Shown piece after piece: positions 45,331 to 56,421 of a stretch of 64,000 nt of DNA. The stretch's first letter is position 1. The number at the start of each line of letters is the position of its first letter. Source of the stretch: Panagrolaimus kolymaensis (taxonomy: Eukaryota > Nematoda > Chromadorea > Rhabditida > Panagrolaimidae). The notes under the pieces are model-generated. The model did no database searches, was not told the DNA's origin, and was given only the letters and a program-made list of their open reading frames with translations. Both the position numbers and the translations under genes were made by a program. The DNA lies in assembly GCA_028622995.1 (NCBI GenBank), contig JAJQJQ010000029.1, forward strand, positions 1,178,001-1,242,000, read 5' to 3'.

Positions 45331-46933
45331 TTAAATTATTCCAATAACAAGAGATTTAGGATATGGCTTCAATTTATCTTCACTGAGATAAGTAGTAACA
45401 GTTCGTCGAAGAGAAGTTTTGACTTTGCTTTCAAGTTTTCTGGAGAAATCAAGTGTAAAGCTGGTGTTTGGATGAGCCTGAAAAATATATGTTGCATAAG
45501 TGAAAACCTCCAACACCTCCTCCACTTACCTGAATAAACTTTGCAAATTCTTTGAGATCAAAACAAGATGGAAGATTTATAATTCGGAATTCTTTAAGAT
45601 TTTCAAAGTCTTTGAGATGGACAAGATTTGATGCAGTTTCGCTTGTGATCATTTCATCTTTACCAGGACCAACAACACTAAAAATAAAAGAAGCTTGAAT
45701 AGTTTGAAAGATAACAAAGGAAAACTTACAAATTAATTCGTTCAAGATTAGGAACTTTCTCAAGCAAATCTTCAAAGCATGCCTTTCTAGTGATATTAAA
45801 GAGTTTGCCAGTAACAAAACTAGTTTTTTTAAAGTCTAATTCTTTAGTACTTTCAGGCGATACGAGCTTTAAATAATCTTCATAATTAAGCCATTGATCA
45901 GTAAGTCGAAGCTTTGATATCTTGCATGAATGAAACTTGAAAACTAACAGCTGTACAACGCTTTTGAAAGCATTACTGTGAGAAAAAAGCGACCATGTAT
46001 TACAAGCAACATCAAGAGTTCCATTAAGACTCACTTCTTTATTCTTCAAACGTTTGAGACTTGCAAGTTCAGGTTTTTCATTTTCCTCAGATGTTGAAAA
46101 GAATTGACACTGATCATCAGTTATTTTAAGTTTTCTAAATGTTGGAAGCTAAAAATGAAAGAGTATGTAAGCATATTAAAGAAATGAAAATCAAACCTTT
46201 GTAGTAGCTTTATTACCACCTGAATCAATGCTGATTTCAATAACCGAGATATCATTATTTTCGTTGTCAAAGGTATCAACAGGAGGTATATTTTTACTAT
46301 CAGTGATATCCATAATCGAGATTCGATTCGCTGTTTGCTTTTCCATTTCATAGTTAGAAAAATCAAGTTCGGGTGATTCATAAAATCCATGATCAGCAGT
46401 TACACCAGCTTTATGTTGCATTTGATTGATCTGAAAGTTTAATACATTCCAAAAGAAAGAAAGGTTAATGAAAGTTACCTCTGGTTCTGATGTTTGTGTA
46501 GCTTCTAACATTTTAGTTGATTTGGCTCTTTCTTGGTCGAGTTGCATTTTCATTTCATCAATCTATAAAAGCAACAATACAGTAAGTAAAGTAAATCAGT
46601 TAAATGTGAAGGGAGAAATTACATGTGAGTGTAAAGCAGCTATTTCAGTTTCAAATGCTTGTTTTTCTTCAATATGAACATCTTCGGCATGATAGACTAC
46701 TTGAATTTCAGCTTCCAGTTCTTTCACATATTCCTGTAATTCTTGGAAACGTCGAGCTTTTTCCTAAAAATAAACCAAAAATTACATATTTTTGAGACAA
46801 GTAAAAGAGTTACCATATGAATTTGAATGTACAAGTTTGCCTTCTCCAATTTTAAGACCAAATCTTCATTTTCTTCTTTGAGTCGACGAATCTTACCAAA
46901 AGCAAATGATGTAAACTTGATCACAGCATCCAT
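45331..46933 (-). CDS. Coiled-coil protein with F-box-family-like C-terminal module
   Basis: Seven exons: 46933-46814, 46763-46623, 46562-46479, 46430-46197, 46148-45730, 45677-45530 and 45477-45331, 430 aa. The first 140 residues are coiled coil (RRLKEENEDLVLKLEKANL; ELEAEIQVVYHAEDVHIEEK). A Ser/Asp-rich linker leads into the module: LPTFRKLKI, VSLNGTLDVACNTWSLF, HSCKISKLRLTDQWLNYEDY, LLEKVPNLERIN at an intron, FENLKEFRIINLP, and a last exon opening AHPNTSFTLDFSR. The order and intron positions match the F-box genes. An upstream TTACTGTATTCC motif lies at 47288. Role unknown; probably a multimeric adaptor. Confidence 0.75.
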
Positions 46934-47541
46934 TTTGTTTTCTAAAAATGGGTTTTATTATTGAAGAAAAAAGCATAACAAAAAAAAGAAATAATCCTTT
47001 TTAACGGCATTCAAAAAGAATCCAATGGCAGACGCGCAAGTGCGCGAGTCAAAAAGAAAACTTTCTCTCTTCCTTTTTTCTTTGCCACGAATTTTGGCGA
47101 ATCTGTTTTCAAAAACTAATACGAAATGCCGCTTTTTGAATGGATTAACATACCAGATGCAAACAAACGAGGTGATGAGGGCGATGACATTAAAATATGT
47201 AACATATTTTGAAGAGAAAATGAAAGCATAAAGTTTTATTTGATCAAACAACAAAGAAATTTTTTGGGTAACAAAAGCTTACAGCTTACTGTATTCCCTG
47301 TAGGACACAATGTGCCTAAAAAATGGTCATGCTTCCATTTTTCGGGTGATCAACAGACTACAAATATTCATTGTTCCATTAATTAATAAAAAGACATTCA
47401 TTACAAAAACAATTTGAAGTATTTATTTAAACCTAAAATCATGATGTAAATCAACGATACAAATAATAAACATTTTTCGAAGTTATAAATAGAGACATTG
47501 AGAATTTTCATATTGTTGGTAACTTGAAGATGGAGATGATT
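46934..47541. other. Intergenic
   Basis: Holds the upstream region of the coiled-coil gene at 45331 and the 3' flank of the next gene. No other gene. Confidence 0.4.
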
Positions 47542-48617
47542 CTAAGCATGACTACAATTGATATCTTCTTCTTCGTTGTTATTAATCTAAAAATTTAACG
47601 GTTAACATCTTCCATGGATAAAATGCAGATAAGCATACTTTTAATCGTAAATCAGCTAAACTTTCTTCCATATCTTCAACATCAGTTTCCAATTTTTTCT
47701 TATCTTCTTCAAGGTGATGAATCTGAAAGTTGAAAGTTTTTTATGAGCGCGTTTCAAAAGGTTATAAACAAATATACAGTTTCAGTAAGTTCAGCATTAG
47801 TTACTTGCAAATCAGAAACATTTTTACCAAAATCAGCAATCTGAAAAATTGATAGGTTGACATAGAAAAGAATATAGGCACATAAGAAACCATTACCGTA
47901 TCAAATTGTTCTTGTAAAGCAGTTTTCAAATGAGCATTAACTTCTCTTAAACAAATTATTTCATCTTGTAATTCTCTTTTTTCTTCTTGAAGAAATTGTT
48001 GCATTTCATGAAACTGAAAAATGAAAGAACGTTTGAAGCATAAAAGAAAGAACAAAGCTACAAATACTCATCGATAAACCCACCATTGATTAAACTTCAG
48101 CATAAGTGCCTTCTTTTTTAGCAAACAAATTCCAAAATCTTTTCATGAATGATTCAAAGGTATAACCACCACCATTTTGTTGTTGAGCATTATATGATGA
48201 TGTTGATGGCGGTGGTGGATGAGCAAGAATTTCTATTGCTTCTTCAGGATTTACTTCTTCATTGGCATCACAAGATGCTTCTTCATTTGATTGAATAATC
48301 ATTTCTTTTGGAACGATACCACGATGATCACCAGATCCTCCATTTGGAATAATCATTTCTTCTGAACCATTACTATGTTCACCAAAATTTTTTTCATTTT
48401 GAAGCGATGTTGAAATGGATGGATAAAATTCAGCAGCTTTCATTTTGATTCGATTATCCAATGATTGAAGTGGATGAGAGAAGAAATGTTGTCGATGATT
48501 GAATGATGAACTAACTACTTGGTTGATTAGGATTGCCTGAAAAATGAATAAAATTAGCATGATTATCAAAGACAACAACATAAAGTAAGAACAATGAGAC
48601 ACACGATTACGATACAT
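47542..48617 (-). CDS. Coiled-coil protein with acidic/Ser-rich N-terminal part
   Basis: Model: MYRNR (48617-48603), intron, 48536-48096, then 48013-47897, 47840-47778, 47722-47639 and 47586-47542. The N-terminal half is rich in Glu, Ser, Asn and Pro (GSEEMIIPNGGSGDH; HPPPPSTSSYN). The last four exons are phase-0 coiled-coil pieces (FHEMQQFLQEEKRELQDEI; VSDLQVTNAELTET; LEEDKKKLETDVEDMEES). Two joins are open to question. The stretch 48537-48602 is 66 nt, in frame, starts GT and ends TTTTTCAG; read through it would be a membrane anchor. The join 48096-48013 needs a GTTTAA donor, or else the coiled-coil exons begin a separate gene at ATG 48086. Confidence 0.45.
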
Positions 48618-48733
48618 AATTTGCAAGACGAAAGAATCGACAATGAATCATCAAACAAAGGAAAGAGCAAAAACAATATTTCAAACTCTTAAATTGTAAT
48701 TCCACATAGCCGTATTTAAGGTCCTTCACGTTA

Positions 48734-49018
48734 ATGTTCTTCCCCTTATATTTTTGCGTTGCATTACTAGGATTTACTGCTTACTATATTGATAACACTT
48801 TTCACTATTTTCCTCAAAATGTTCAAAACCCTTTTGGACTAAATTTACTTGTGCTATTTGAATCATCCTCTCCAACAACAATACTTTTTATGGTTACTCT
48901 ATGCCTATGCTTTGCTTCAATCATGGAAATGCTGTTCCAAAATGGATATTACCGATTGCAAATAACAAACGTAACAAAAAATAACAATTTTATCAATTCT
49001 ATAGATACTTCGAAATAA
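48734..49018 (+). CDS. Hypothetical small membrane protein
   Basis: A single open frame of 94 codons with two hydrophobic stretches (LYFCVALLGFTAYYI and TILFMVTLCLCFASIM) and a polar Asn-rich end. Codon use is less biased to AAA/TTT than the intergenic frames around it. No homologue comes to mind and no splice signals are needed. It could be an exon of a larger gene. Confidence 0.35.
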   Translation: MFFPLYFCVALLGFTAYYIDNTFHYFPQNVQNPFGLNLLVLFESSSPTTILFMVTLCLCFASIMEMLFQNGYYRLQITNVTKNNNFINSIDTSK

Positions 49019-49158
49019 CGTGTAAGAATCAAAAGAAAAACATTTAAAAGAAATAACTTTATCACAACTTTACATACACACAAAAAACAACAAAAACTAA
49101 AAGAAAGTAAAAACGTATTTGTAAACATATCATAGAAATTGACATTGATCCAGAGCAT

Positions 49159-49646
49159 TCACAAGTAATCCCTTTGATTATGTCGTCGTTTATGTTCCTT
49201 TCTTTCCTTCTTCTTCTCTTTCTTCTTTTGCTTCTTCTTCTTATCTTTTTCATATTCTTCTTTAATGGCTTTACGAAGCTTCATTTGAATTGCAGGATTT
49301 TCATAAATATCACGTTTACGTTGTTCTTGTTTAGTCTGAAAATTAGCAAAAGTGAAATCAAAAAATGAAATAACAAATTAACCTTAATAGCAACCAAAGG
49401 ATCTTCATGCATAACCACATCAAGCGCCAATGCCGAAACTTTGTTATTCCTATTTGAACCATGAGTAACAGATTTAATAAAAGATTTTTCAATAGCTGCT
49501 TCACGAGCTTTTTCGGTATCTTCTCGAACGACATCAGAATAAAGATCAAATTCTTTTGTGATTCTTTTACCAATTAAAAAATCTTCTCGATTCACATCAG
49601 CTTTGGCACCATCATACATCCATTTGATTTTTGGGCCATCATCCAT
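49159..49646 (-). CDS. Truncated CWC25-like splicing factor copy
   Basis: Exons are 49646-49383 and 49335-49159, 146 aa. The first 88 residues (DGPKIKWMYDGAKADVNRED, SFIKSVTHGSNRNNKVSALA, VMHEDPLVAIK) and the second-exon start TKQEQRKRDIYENPAIQMK are nearly identical to the full gene at 61488-63106. It keeps the same intron, with a weaker GTTAAT donor. It then stops 16 codons after the Lys-rich run, losing the RS domain and the C-terminal QEMM...WR block. It is a partial, inverted duplicate; it may encode a short dominant form or be decaying. Confidence 0.65.
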
Positions 49647-50321
49647 CGTTGTTGTTGATAAGTGTGATAAATTGAAACTTGATAAACCAATAAACAATAA
49701 AGGATCAATCAAAGAAAATTTTGCGACGACGGAGAAAGAAAGAAAGTTGATGAAAAAATGATAATGAAAAAAACTTTCAAGCAGAGGAAAGTATGGACGA
49801 AAGTTAGACACATGTTGCCAAAAAAAAATTTAGGTAAAAAAATGGTTCAATCAAAATTTGAAAAAGAATTGTATCGATTTGATGATCGATTAACGTTGAT
49901 GAAGTTAACTTTATTTATTAGTGTATTTTACGACGTTTTTTCCAGTTATCGTCAAAGACCATGTCCTTGATAAATCAAAGTAAAATTGTCATTGTCATGT
50001 AAGCAAAACTTTCCATTCTTTAACCAGTGAACTTTATTTAAGCAAATAGGTACATATGCTTTCTCGCTGTTTTTCATTCTCCTTAACTTTGATTAGTTTT
50101 AAGCGGCTTCCTTTTCTTTCTTACCATAGATTACTATTCAGTATGCTTTTCTAAACTACGGTATATAAAACAAAATTTATTTATAAAACGACAAAACAAC
50201 AATGAAATGAAACAAACAATAAAAAGTTCAAACTAGTCAATAATAAAGCAGCAATAAAGTTTTTGTTCATCAAACATTATTATTGCTTCTGTTGGTAACA
50301 AGAGTTAACTTTTTTTTCTTT
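49647..50321. other. Intergenic with duplicated 40-bp segment
   Basis: 49948-49989 is the inverted near-copy of 63942-63981 at the far end of the window. No gene is supported. Confidence 0.4.
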
Positions 50322-51048
50322 TCAAATTCGAACATCATCATTCCACCATGGTGTTTGAGCTGGGCGATCGACTTCTTTTTGTTGTTGACTGCCATCTTTG
50401 GGATGTTTCTCCAAAACAGAAATCTAAAAGCCAAAAAAAAAGTAAGTAAAAAATGAAATAAAGAATAAACTGTTATGTACCTTTTCACTTTGCTTCTTAT
50501 TTGTAGCTCTCAAATCGGCATTAGCTTGTTCCAATCGAGCAATTTTAGCTTCCATCGTCTTCTTGGAATCAGCATGAGTATGTTGATCGAATTCTTGTTG
50601 CTTTTGTAAATCAGCAATCTAAAAAGCAAAAGTATACAATGAAAAACTAATGTGAAAGCTTTTACCATTTCAAGTTGCTTTTGATTTGTTTTTTCCAATT
50701 CGGGAATGTATTGTTCTAAACGATCAATTTCATCTTTGAGAGCTTTTTTTGAAACTTCATCATTGGCTCCTTGATTTTGAATGCTTTCCTTCATTTGAAT
50801 ATTCTCTTTTTCAAGTTGAACAGCATGTTTTTGTAGTTCTTGATGTTGTTGTTTTAAGATTGCTATCTAAAAACATAAAAATTAAAGCTATTGGTACACA
50901 AAATGAATAAGCAACTTACTTCACCCACTTTCTTTTCATATTCTGATTGGAAATATGAAAGAACAACTTCGTATGTTGCAATTGATGTTTCTTGACCATC
51001 TGATGTTGATCGGAATCTTTTGCGACTAGGTTGGTTATTGTTTTCCAT
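50322..51048 (-). CDS. Modular coiled-coil protein (short paralogue)
   Basis: Exons are 51048-50920, 50866-50666, 50618-50481 and 50423-50322, 189 aa, all phase 0. The N-terminus MENNNQPSRKRFRSTSDGQE carries a basic cluster that could act as a nuclear localisation signal. Later exons are coiled coil and start with I-x-x-L-x-K (IAILKQQHQELQ; IADLQKQQEFDQ; ISVLEKHPKDGS), ending in E-K or E-M. It is a short version of the gene at 51531-53067, with which it also shares upstream sequence (TTTACTGTTGCT and TTTTGCGG..TTTCAAAATA). Confidence 0.7.
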
Positions 51049-51530
51049 GATTAACCAAAAGTCTTTGAAAAGGCTATAAAAAGGATGAATAAAACAAATT
51101 ATCGTAAAAATGGAACACGCGGCATAAAACAATTCTTGCTACTAAAAGATATTCAAGTTTAGAAAAAATGAGCAAAAACAAAACTTTTGTTTCGCAAAAA
51201 AAAAGCATCAGAGATATTTTTGGGTTGTAAACGTGCAGTTTACTGTTGCTGAAATTGGACACATGATGCAAAGATTTTGCGGCGTTTCAAAATAGTAAGA
51301 AAAATGTGTAACATCAAATAATTTATGGAGAATATGAAATTAATAGTAACAAACTAAAGAGTTTCTTTTTCTCTTTATTTCACAGCTTCATAAAACCGAT
51401 ATAAAACGAAGTTTATTTTGTAAAACAAAAACCAACAAAAGAGAATTCAATAACATAAACAAATTCAAAACAAAATGAAAACAAACAATAAAAAGTTTAA
51501 AACAGTTAACAAATCAATAAAATTAATTAT
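51049..51530. other. Promoter region of short coiled-coil gene
   Basis: Contains TTTACTGTTGCTG at 51239 and TTTTGCGGCGTTTCAAAATAG at about 51276, both repeated before the paralogue (53366 and 53411). Confidence 0.5.
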
Positions 51531-53067
51531 TCACAACAAATTTATTGCTCCTTCGAGGTCAACGATAGGATTACCTTGGGTTTTACGAGAATGAGATCTA
51601 GGCATTTTTTCAGGAACTTGAGTTTCACCTTTCTTTCCATCAGAAGCAGCACTGCGCTTTTTTTCTGGTTGTTTTTCCGAATCAACAGTCTAAAAAAAGA
51701 AAATGAAAGTAAAGGTGTAAAAGTTTTCTAAACACTCACTTTTTGAACACGTTTCTTACTTGTTTCTTCTTCCAATTCACCATTGACTTTTTCCAATTGA
51801 GAAACTTTACCTTCAGGCATCTTCTTTGAATCAGCATGGGATTGTTTAGAGGAAGATACTTGGTGCTTTTGTAAATCAGAAATCTGAAAATTAAAACGAG
51901 TAAAGATATGTAATTTTTTTATACAGCTCTAACCTTTGAACGGTACTTCTTATATTTAGCTTCTAAATCAGCATTACGTTGTTTCAAGTGAGCATTTTCG
52001 GCTTCAGAATCTTCCATTTTCTTTTCACGGACATGCCGGCTTGATTCTTTTTCCTTTTCCAAAGCAGAAATCTAAAAAACAGAAATGAGAAAGACAGTCA
52101 TTAATTGTATATAGCTTTTACCTTTTCAAGATGTTCTTTATCCTTTGCTTCCAAAGCAGCATTGAGTTCTCGCAAATGAGTAATTTCATTTTGTAGAGCT
52201 TTCTTTTGTTCATCTCGACCACGATGATTGTCTTCTTGTTGCTTTTTAAAGCTAGAAATCTGAAAAACGAAGGTGAGATGGAATAACTTTTTTTTTTCAA
52301 TTCCTACCTTTTCAAGTTGTTCTTTGTCTTTCGTTTCCAAAGCAGCATTGAGTTGTTTCAAACGAGTAATTTCGTTTTGCATAGCTTTCTTTTTTCCATC
52401 TTGAGTCTGGTGGCTAGCTTCCTTTTCCTTTTTCAAAACAGTAATCTGAAAAACAAACATGAGTTATATAGATATTTGGAAATTATATACTGGTCTTACT
52501 GTAACAACATTCTCTTTGTCTTTTGCTTCCAAAGCAGCATTGAGTTGTTGCATACGAGCTTTTTCATCTCCAAAGGATTTCTTTTGTTCATGAAGGACAC
52601 GATGATCAACTTCTCGCTGCTTTTCTAAACCAGAAATCTGAAAAGTGAAAATCGGTAAAACATGGTAGTAAAGAGAATGACTCACCTTTTCAACATGTTT
52701 CTTGTTTGTAGCTTCCATTTCATTAAGACGTTGCTTCATTGTAACATTTTCATCTTTTGAACCGTCACAATGATCATCAGCCTTTTGTTTTTCTTTCAAT
52801 TGAATTTTTTCTTTTACGAGTTGAACAGCGTGTTTTTGAAGTTCTATATGTTGTTGTTTTAAGATTGCTATCTAAAAACATAAAAATTAAAGTTTTTGGT
52901 ACAATGGTTTTTAAAATGAGCAAGCAACTTACTTCACCCACTTTCTCATCATGTTTAGATTGGACATATGAAAGAAGAACTTCGTAGGCAGCAATTGATG
53001 AAATGCTTTCTTGGCCATCGATTGAAGATCGAGATCTTTTACGAGTAGGTTGGTTGTAGTTTTCCAT
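51531..53067 (-). CDS. Modular coiled-coil protein built from repeated 46-aa exons
   Basis: Eight exons: 53067-52933, 52871-52686, 52637-52500, 52445-52308, 52259-52122, 52071-51934, 51883-51740 and 51689-51531, 391 aa, all phase 0. Four consecutive exons are exactly 138 nt and align with each other: ISGLEKQREVDHR..., ITVLKKEKEASHQ..., ISSFKKQQEDNHR..., ISALEKEKESSRH..., each with LNAALEAKDKE or a variant near the end. The start MENYNQPTRKRSRSSIDGQE has a basic cluster, and the C-terminus is Lys/Ser-rich. The pattern shows growth by exon duplication without frame change. It is probably an elongated nuclear or cytoplasmic dimer; no partner is evident. Confidence 0.8.
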
Positions 53068-53661
53068 AATTAAACAAAATGGTTGAAAACCTGAAAAAAG
53101 GAAGAGATAATACAAAAAATTATTACAAGTATGCAATGCGAAACTCGAAACACATATTTTGTATTGATAAAAAGTAATGAAAGTAAGTAAATGGGAACAC
53201 AGAGACGCTAGTAAACTATTAGCAAAAACTAAAGATAATAAACGGACACGGAATAAACAAGGTAACTAGCGAGAACATAAAAAAGCAAAAGTGCTGGAGC
53301 AAAAAAGAGTTTTTGTAAAAAAAAAGTCAATAAGCAAAGAATTTTTTTTGGCGGCAAAAGTTTAGCTTACTGTTGCTTCTGATTTTCGAAACGTTACGCA
53401 AGAAATTTTGCGGTGATTTCAAAATAACCAAAGCAACAAGGTAATTTTGTTGAATCTAAAAATTAACACAGATACATAAATTTTGAAAGTAAAATGAAAA
53501 CTAAAAAAATTTTTTTTACATAACTACTCTGATCTCAATCAGAGGTGACATTTGTATGTATTAATAATAATGACAGAGAAGTTTAAGAAAAATTTTATTT
53601 ATTCTTTTGATTTTTTTAACCTTTATACACAAAAAACAAAAACCCTTGGCGCCACTTGTTT
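53068..53661. other. Intergenic and promoter region
   Basis: Holds the duplicated upstream motifs of the coiled-coil gene (53366, 53411) and a 7-bp stem hairpin CTCTGAT/ATCAGAG at 53527-53544 that could be a terminator-like or chance palindrome. No gene. Confidence 0.45.
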
Positions 53662-54604
53662 TCAAAGATGCTGGTGTTGTTGCTTCTCAAATTGAAGCCG
53701 TAATCGATTTAAAGCTTGAAATTTGGCTTCACCCATTCCAAGAAAATATATAAACGGCGGTGGTTGTTGAATTGTTTTTGTTGTTGTTGTTAATCCATTA
53801 TTTGCAAGAATATTATCTACAAAATATTGTAGCCTTTGTTTGTAGGAATTTGAAATAAAAAGATAAAAATCAAGATGAATATTTATTTTGGATGATTTCT
53901 AAAAAAACCTTTTTTTCATTTCATTTTTTTTGTTTTGTTGTTTTGCTTACTTTTTTTAAATCTTCAAATAAAACTTCAAAATTAAAAGTTTCTGGAACAT
54001 TAACGAGTTTCAAAGTTTTCAAATTAAAAAAATGTGGAAGCTTCAAAAAATTTTCAGCCGTTTTGGAAGTAAACAATTGTCTCCCATCTTCGCCATCAAA
54101 ATTTCGATATTGTAAATTACTAAGATTTGGAAGAATTTTAATTAATTTTTGAATTAGCACTATTTTTCCATCACCGTCGCCATTGGTTACGGTAGTTTTA
54201 TAAAATTTTAAAAAAGTAATTTTTCCATTTGAATTTAATATTTTGAATTCATTGAAAGTTAAACTTTGTTCAACTAAATTCAAAAAAGTTATATCACATC
54301 GATAAATTTTTTTTTCAACTAAAAAAGATGCAATATTTTTATTATTTTTTTCTTCGCCATTAATAAAAATTTCCAAAGATTCATGAAGCCATATTTTTTT
54401 AGGAAAGTTTTTTATTGCCCTGGCAGAATCAAATCCATTTAATTGATGGACTTCGCAAAATGATGAATTATTAAATTTCAAATTTTTAAAAGTAATTATT
54501 TGATTTTTGAAATAAAAATATTTGCAAGTTTTTATAAGTTTTTCAAAATCAAGCATTGTTTGTTGGTAAACTTTGACATTAAAAGCGATTGAAAATCCAT
54601 CCAA
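53662..54604 (-). CDS. F-box family protein (copy 8) with replaced N-terminus
   Basis: Exons are 54604-53951 and 53898-53662, 296 aa. The family body is present: KLIKTCKYFYFKNQ, IWLHESLEI, IYRCDITFLNLVEQSLTFNE, LIKILPNLSNLQY, LPHFFNLKTLKL, then KSSKINIHLDFYLF, LQYFVDNIL, PPPFIYF and LNRLRLQFE. The first half of the F-box is missing. Residues 1-17 are instead encoded by the antisense strand of the 3' end of a duplicated Cys-rich gene; the breakpoint is near 54550. The first family intron is also absent, fused cleanly. Without helix 1 of the F-box, Skp1 binding is doubtful. It overlaps the gene at 54579 by 26 bp on the same strand. Confidence 0.55.
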
Positions 54605-55299
54605 GAAGCATCATTCCACCGATAGTTGAAATACCAACAGTTTTGCTTTCATCTTTGCTGCTTGTAGTTGTAACAGATTTTGATCCATCAGAAGCTGATC
54701 CACCATTAGGAGTGCATTTACCTTCATTCATAATAAGTCTTTCTAAAGCAAATATGCACTAAAACAAATAAAAGTAATAATACAGTTAAAATAAAGTAAT
54801 TTTAAACATACAAAGGTGAATGGGTCTTTTCTATCAACGTCGGTTTTATGAGCATAATAGCAATTTTCTTTATCATCAAAATATGAATCTCCATCTTGAT
54901 TTTTGCCATCATTGCAGATATTACCATCACCTTTACATCCATACCCACTATATGCTACACCATTACGAAGACAGTACCAAGAAGCGCATTCATCACATTC
55001 AACATTTTTAACATGTTCACGGTCAGGAACTAAAATTTTAGATAAGATTATTTGTGAAGAAAACATAAATGATCAATAATATATAAATGAGCCAAAAAAA
55101 AAGATTAAGTTTTTTCAGAATTAAAAGTTTAAAATGATTAAACAACCCTTATATATAACTTTCCAAAAGACATACAAGTTGCATTAAATTTCTTTGTAAA
55201 ACATGAATCTATTTTTAAACATTGTTTAGCACGAGAAAATGGAATAAAGATGAGAATAGCAGCAAAAACGATCAAAGCATAGACGACGACGACCTTCAT
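54579..55299 (-). CDS. Secreted Cys-rich protein with hydrophobic C-terminus (copy 2)
   Basis: Exons are 55299-55176, 55029-54812 and 54758-54579, 173 aa. The signal peptide MKVVVVYALIVFAAILIFIP and the C-terminal TIGGMMLLGWIFNRF are identical to copy 1 (37501-38176). The middle is more diverged (CLKIDSC, ECDECASWYCLRNG, GYGCKGDGNIC, CTPNGGS) and the Ser/Thr tail is shorter. Intron 1 has grown to 146 bp. Identity at the ends with divergence in the centre suggests either selection for change in the exposed core or gene conversion at the ends. Its 3' flank carries the breakpoint into the neighbouring F-box copy. Confidence 0.7.
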
Positions 55300-56118
55300 T
55301 TTTTGACGACGAAAATCAACCAAGCAGCAAGAAGCAAAGAACGCAAGCACGAATGATCAACAAAAAAATAATGAAATGTCAAAGAAAAGCTTATATAGCT
55401 TTTTAGATGGCAACAAAAATCACATCATTCGTGCTCTAAATTTGCATTAATAACAAAAAAATGTTTGAAACGATTGGTTTTTTTTTTCTTCAAAGAAACA
55501 AAATCGAAGCAAGGAAAAAAAATTTACAAAAGCTAATAACAAAAAATGCATTGTTTTAACGTAGGATTTTGATTACTTTAAAAAAAGATCTTTCTAAAAA
55601 AGGCTGTTTGAAAATAATTTTGAATTTTAGTTAACGAATTTGTAGCGTACTAAACTTTAAATATATTAAAATATTTTGGTCATTAAGTTTTTATATTTTA
55701 AAGATTAGTTTGCTTAGCTTTGCTATTCCTTGTTTTCATAACTTTAATTAAAATATTTTGCTGTCCAGGATGCATCAATTTGGTTTAAAGTTTTATTATC
55801 TAAAGGGCTAATTTAAAAAATGGATGAAAGCTTATGATCATCATAATTATTGTGAATAATTTTCTGGCCAGTTTCTTTACACAATTTTATGACATTTATG
55901 TCGAATGAAAAATAATTTTCAATTACTTTTTCGAATGAATTTATTCTATTATATCGAGTTTTATCATATTAATACATTGAGGATCTCTATTTTAAGCGAC
56001 GAAAAAGAAACTTTTACTGTACGCTTTCAAGAAGATACTTTTCTAATTTTTGTGTGGTGATTATTGTTTTATGCTGGCTAAGAATAAATCTACAATCTTA
56101 TTTTATATTTGTTGTTTA
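55300..56118. other. Intergenic; first 220 bp duplicated from 38177-38400
   Basis: The proximal part repeats the promoter of the Cys-rich copy 1, with the TTTACAGTAGC motif degraded to TTTACAAAAGC. The remainder is AT-rich without a gene. Confidence 0.5.
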
Positions 56119-56421
56119 GCGGGTGAAAATAAATATGAATGGAAATTTAAAATTACGAAAGATGAGAAACATCCAATTTTATTAGAATTTGATACTCATG
56201 GAAATACTCGAAAGCGATCAACACCAAGTTTTTTGATGGCTCTTTTAATCAAAAAACATTTAAAAATAATCAAAAAAGAAATTGAAGAGAAAGTTGTTGA
56301 TAAACTTGGATTTTGTTTATTTGATGATTTTAACGAAGAAGAAACTGAAAGAATTAAAATTCAACTTCAAGAATCGTGTAAATTGTTAAAAATTGGATTT
56401 GAATTAATCAATATTAAATAA
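56119..56421 (+). pseudogene. Hsp70-like nucleotide-binding-domain fragment
   Basis: An acceptor (GTTTAG, 56118) precedes an open stretch ending at 56421. SFLMALLIKKHLKIIKKEIEE, then FDDFNEEETERIKIQLQESC and KLLKIGFELIN, follow the pattern of the Hsp70 ATPase domain (a helix, then the PAYFND.QR..T.DA....GL.V.R.IN stretch). Key residues are changed: no PAYFND, and it stops before the EPTAAA loop. Only this piece is present, so it is a relic or a very diverged Hsp70-family gene whose other exons are missing. The upstream frame in the intron-like region (56050-56118) is not convincing. Confidence 0.35.

Noticed and set aside
49062..49253. Arg/Lys-rich minus frame (RRRSKRRKRRRRKERN)
   Set aside because: Out-of-frame reading of the Lys-rich exon of the truncated CWC25 copy.
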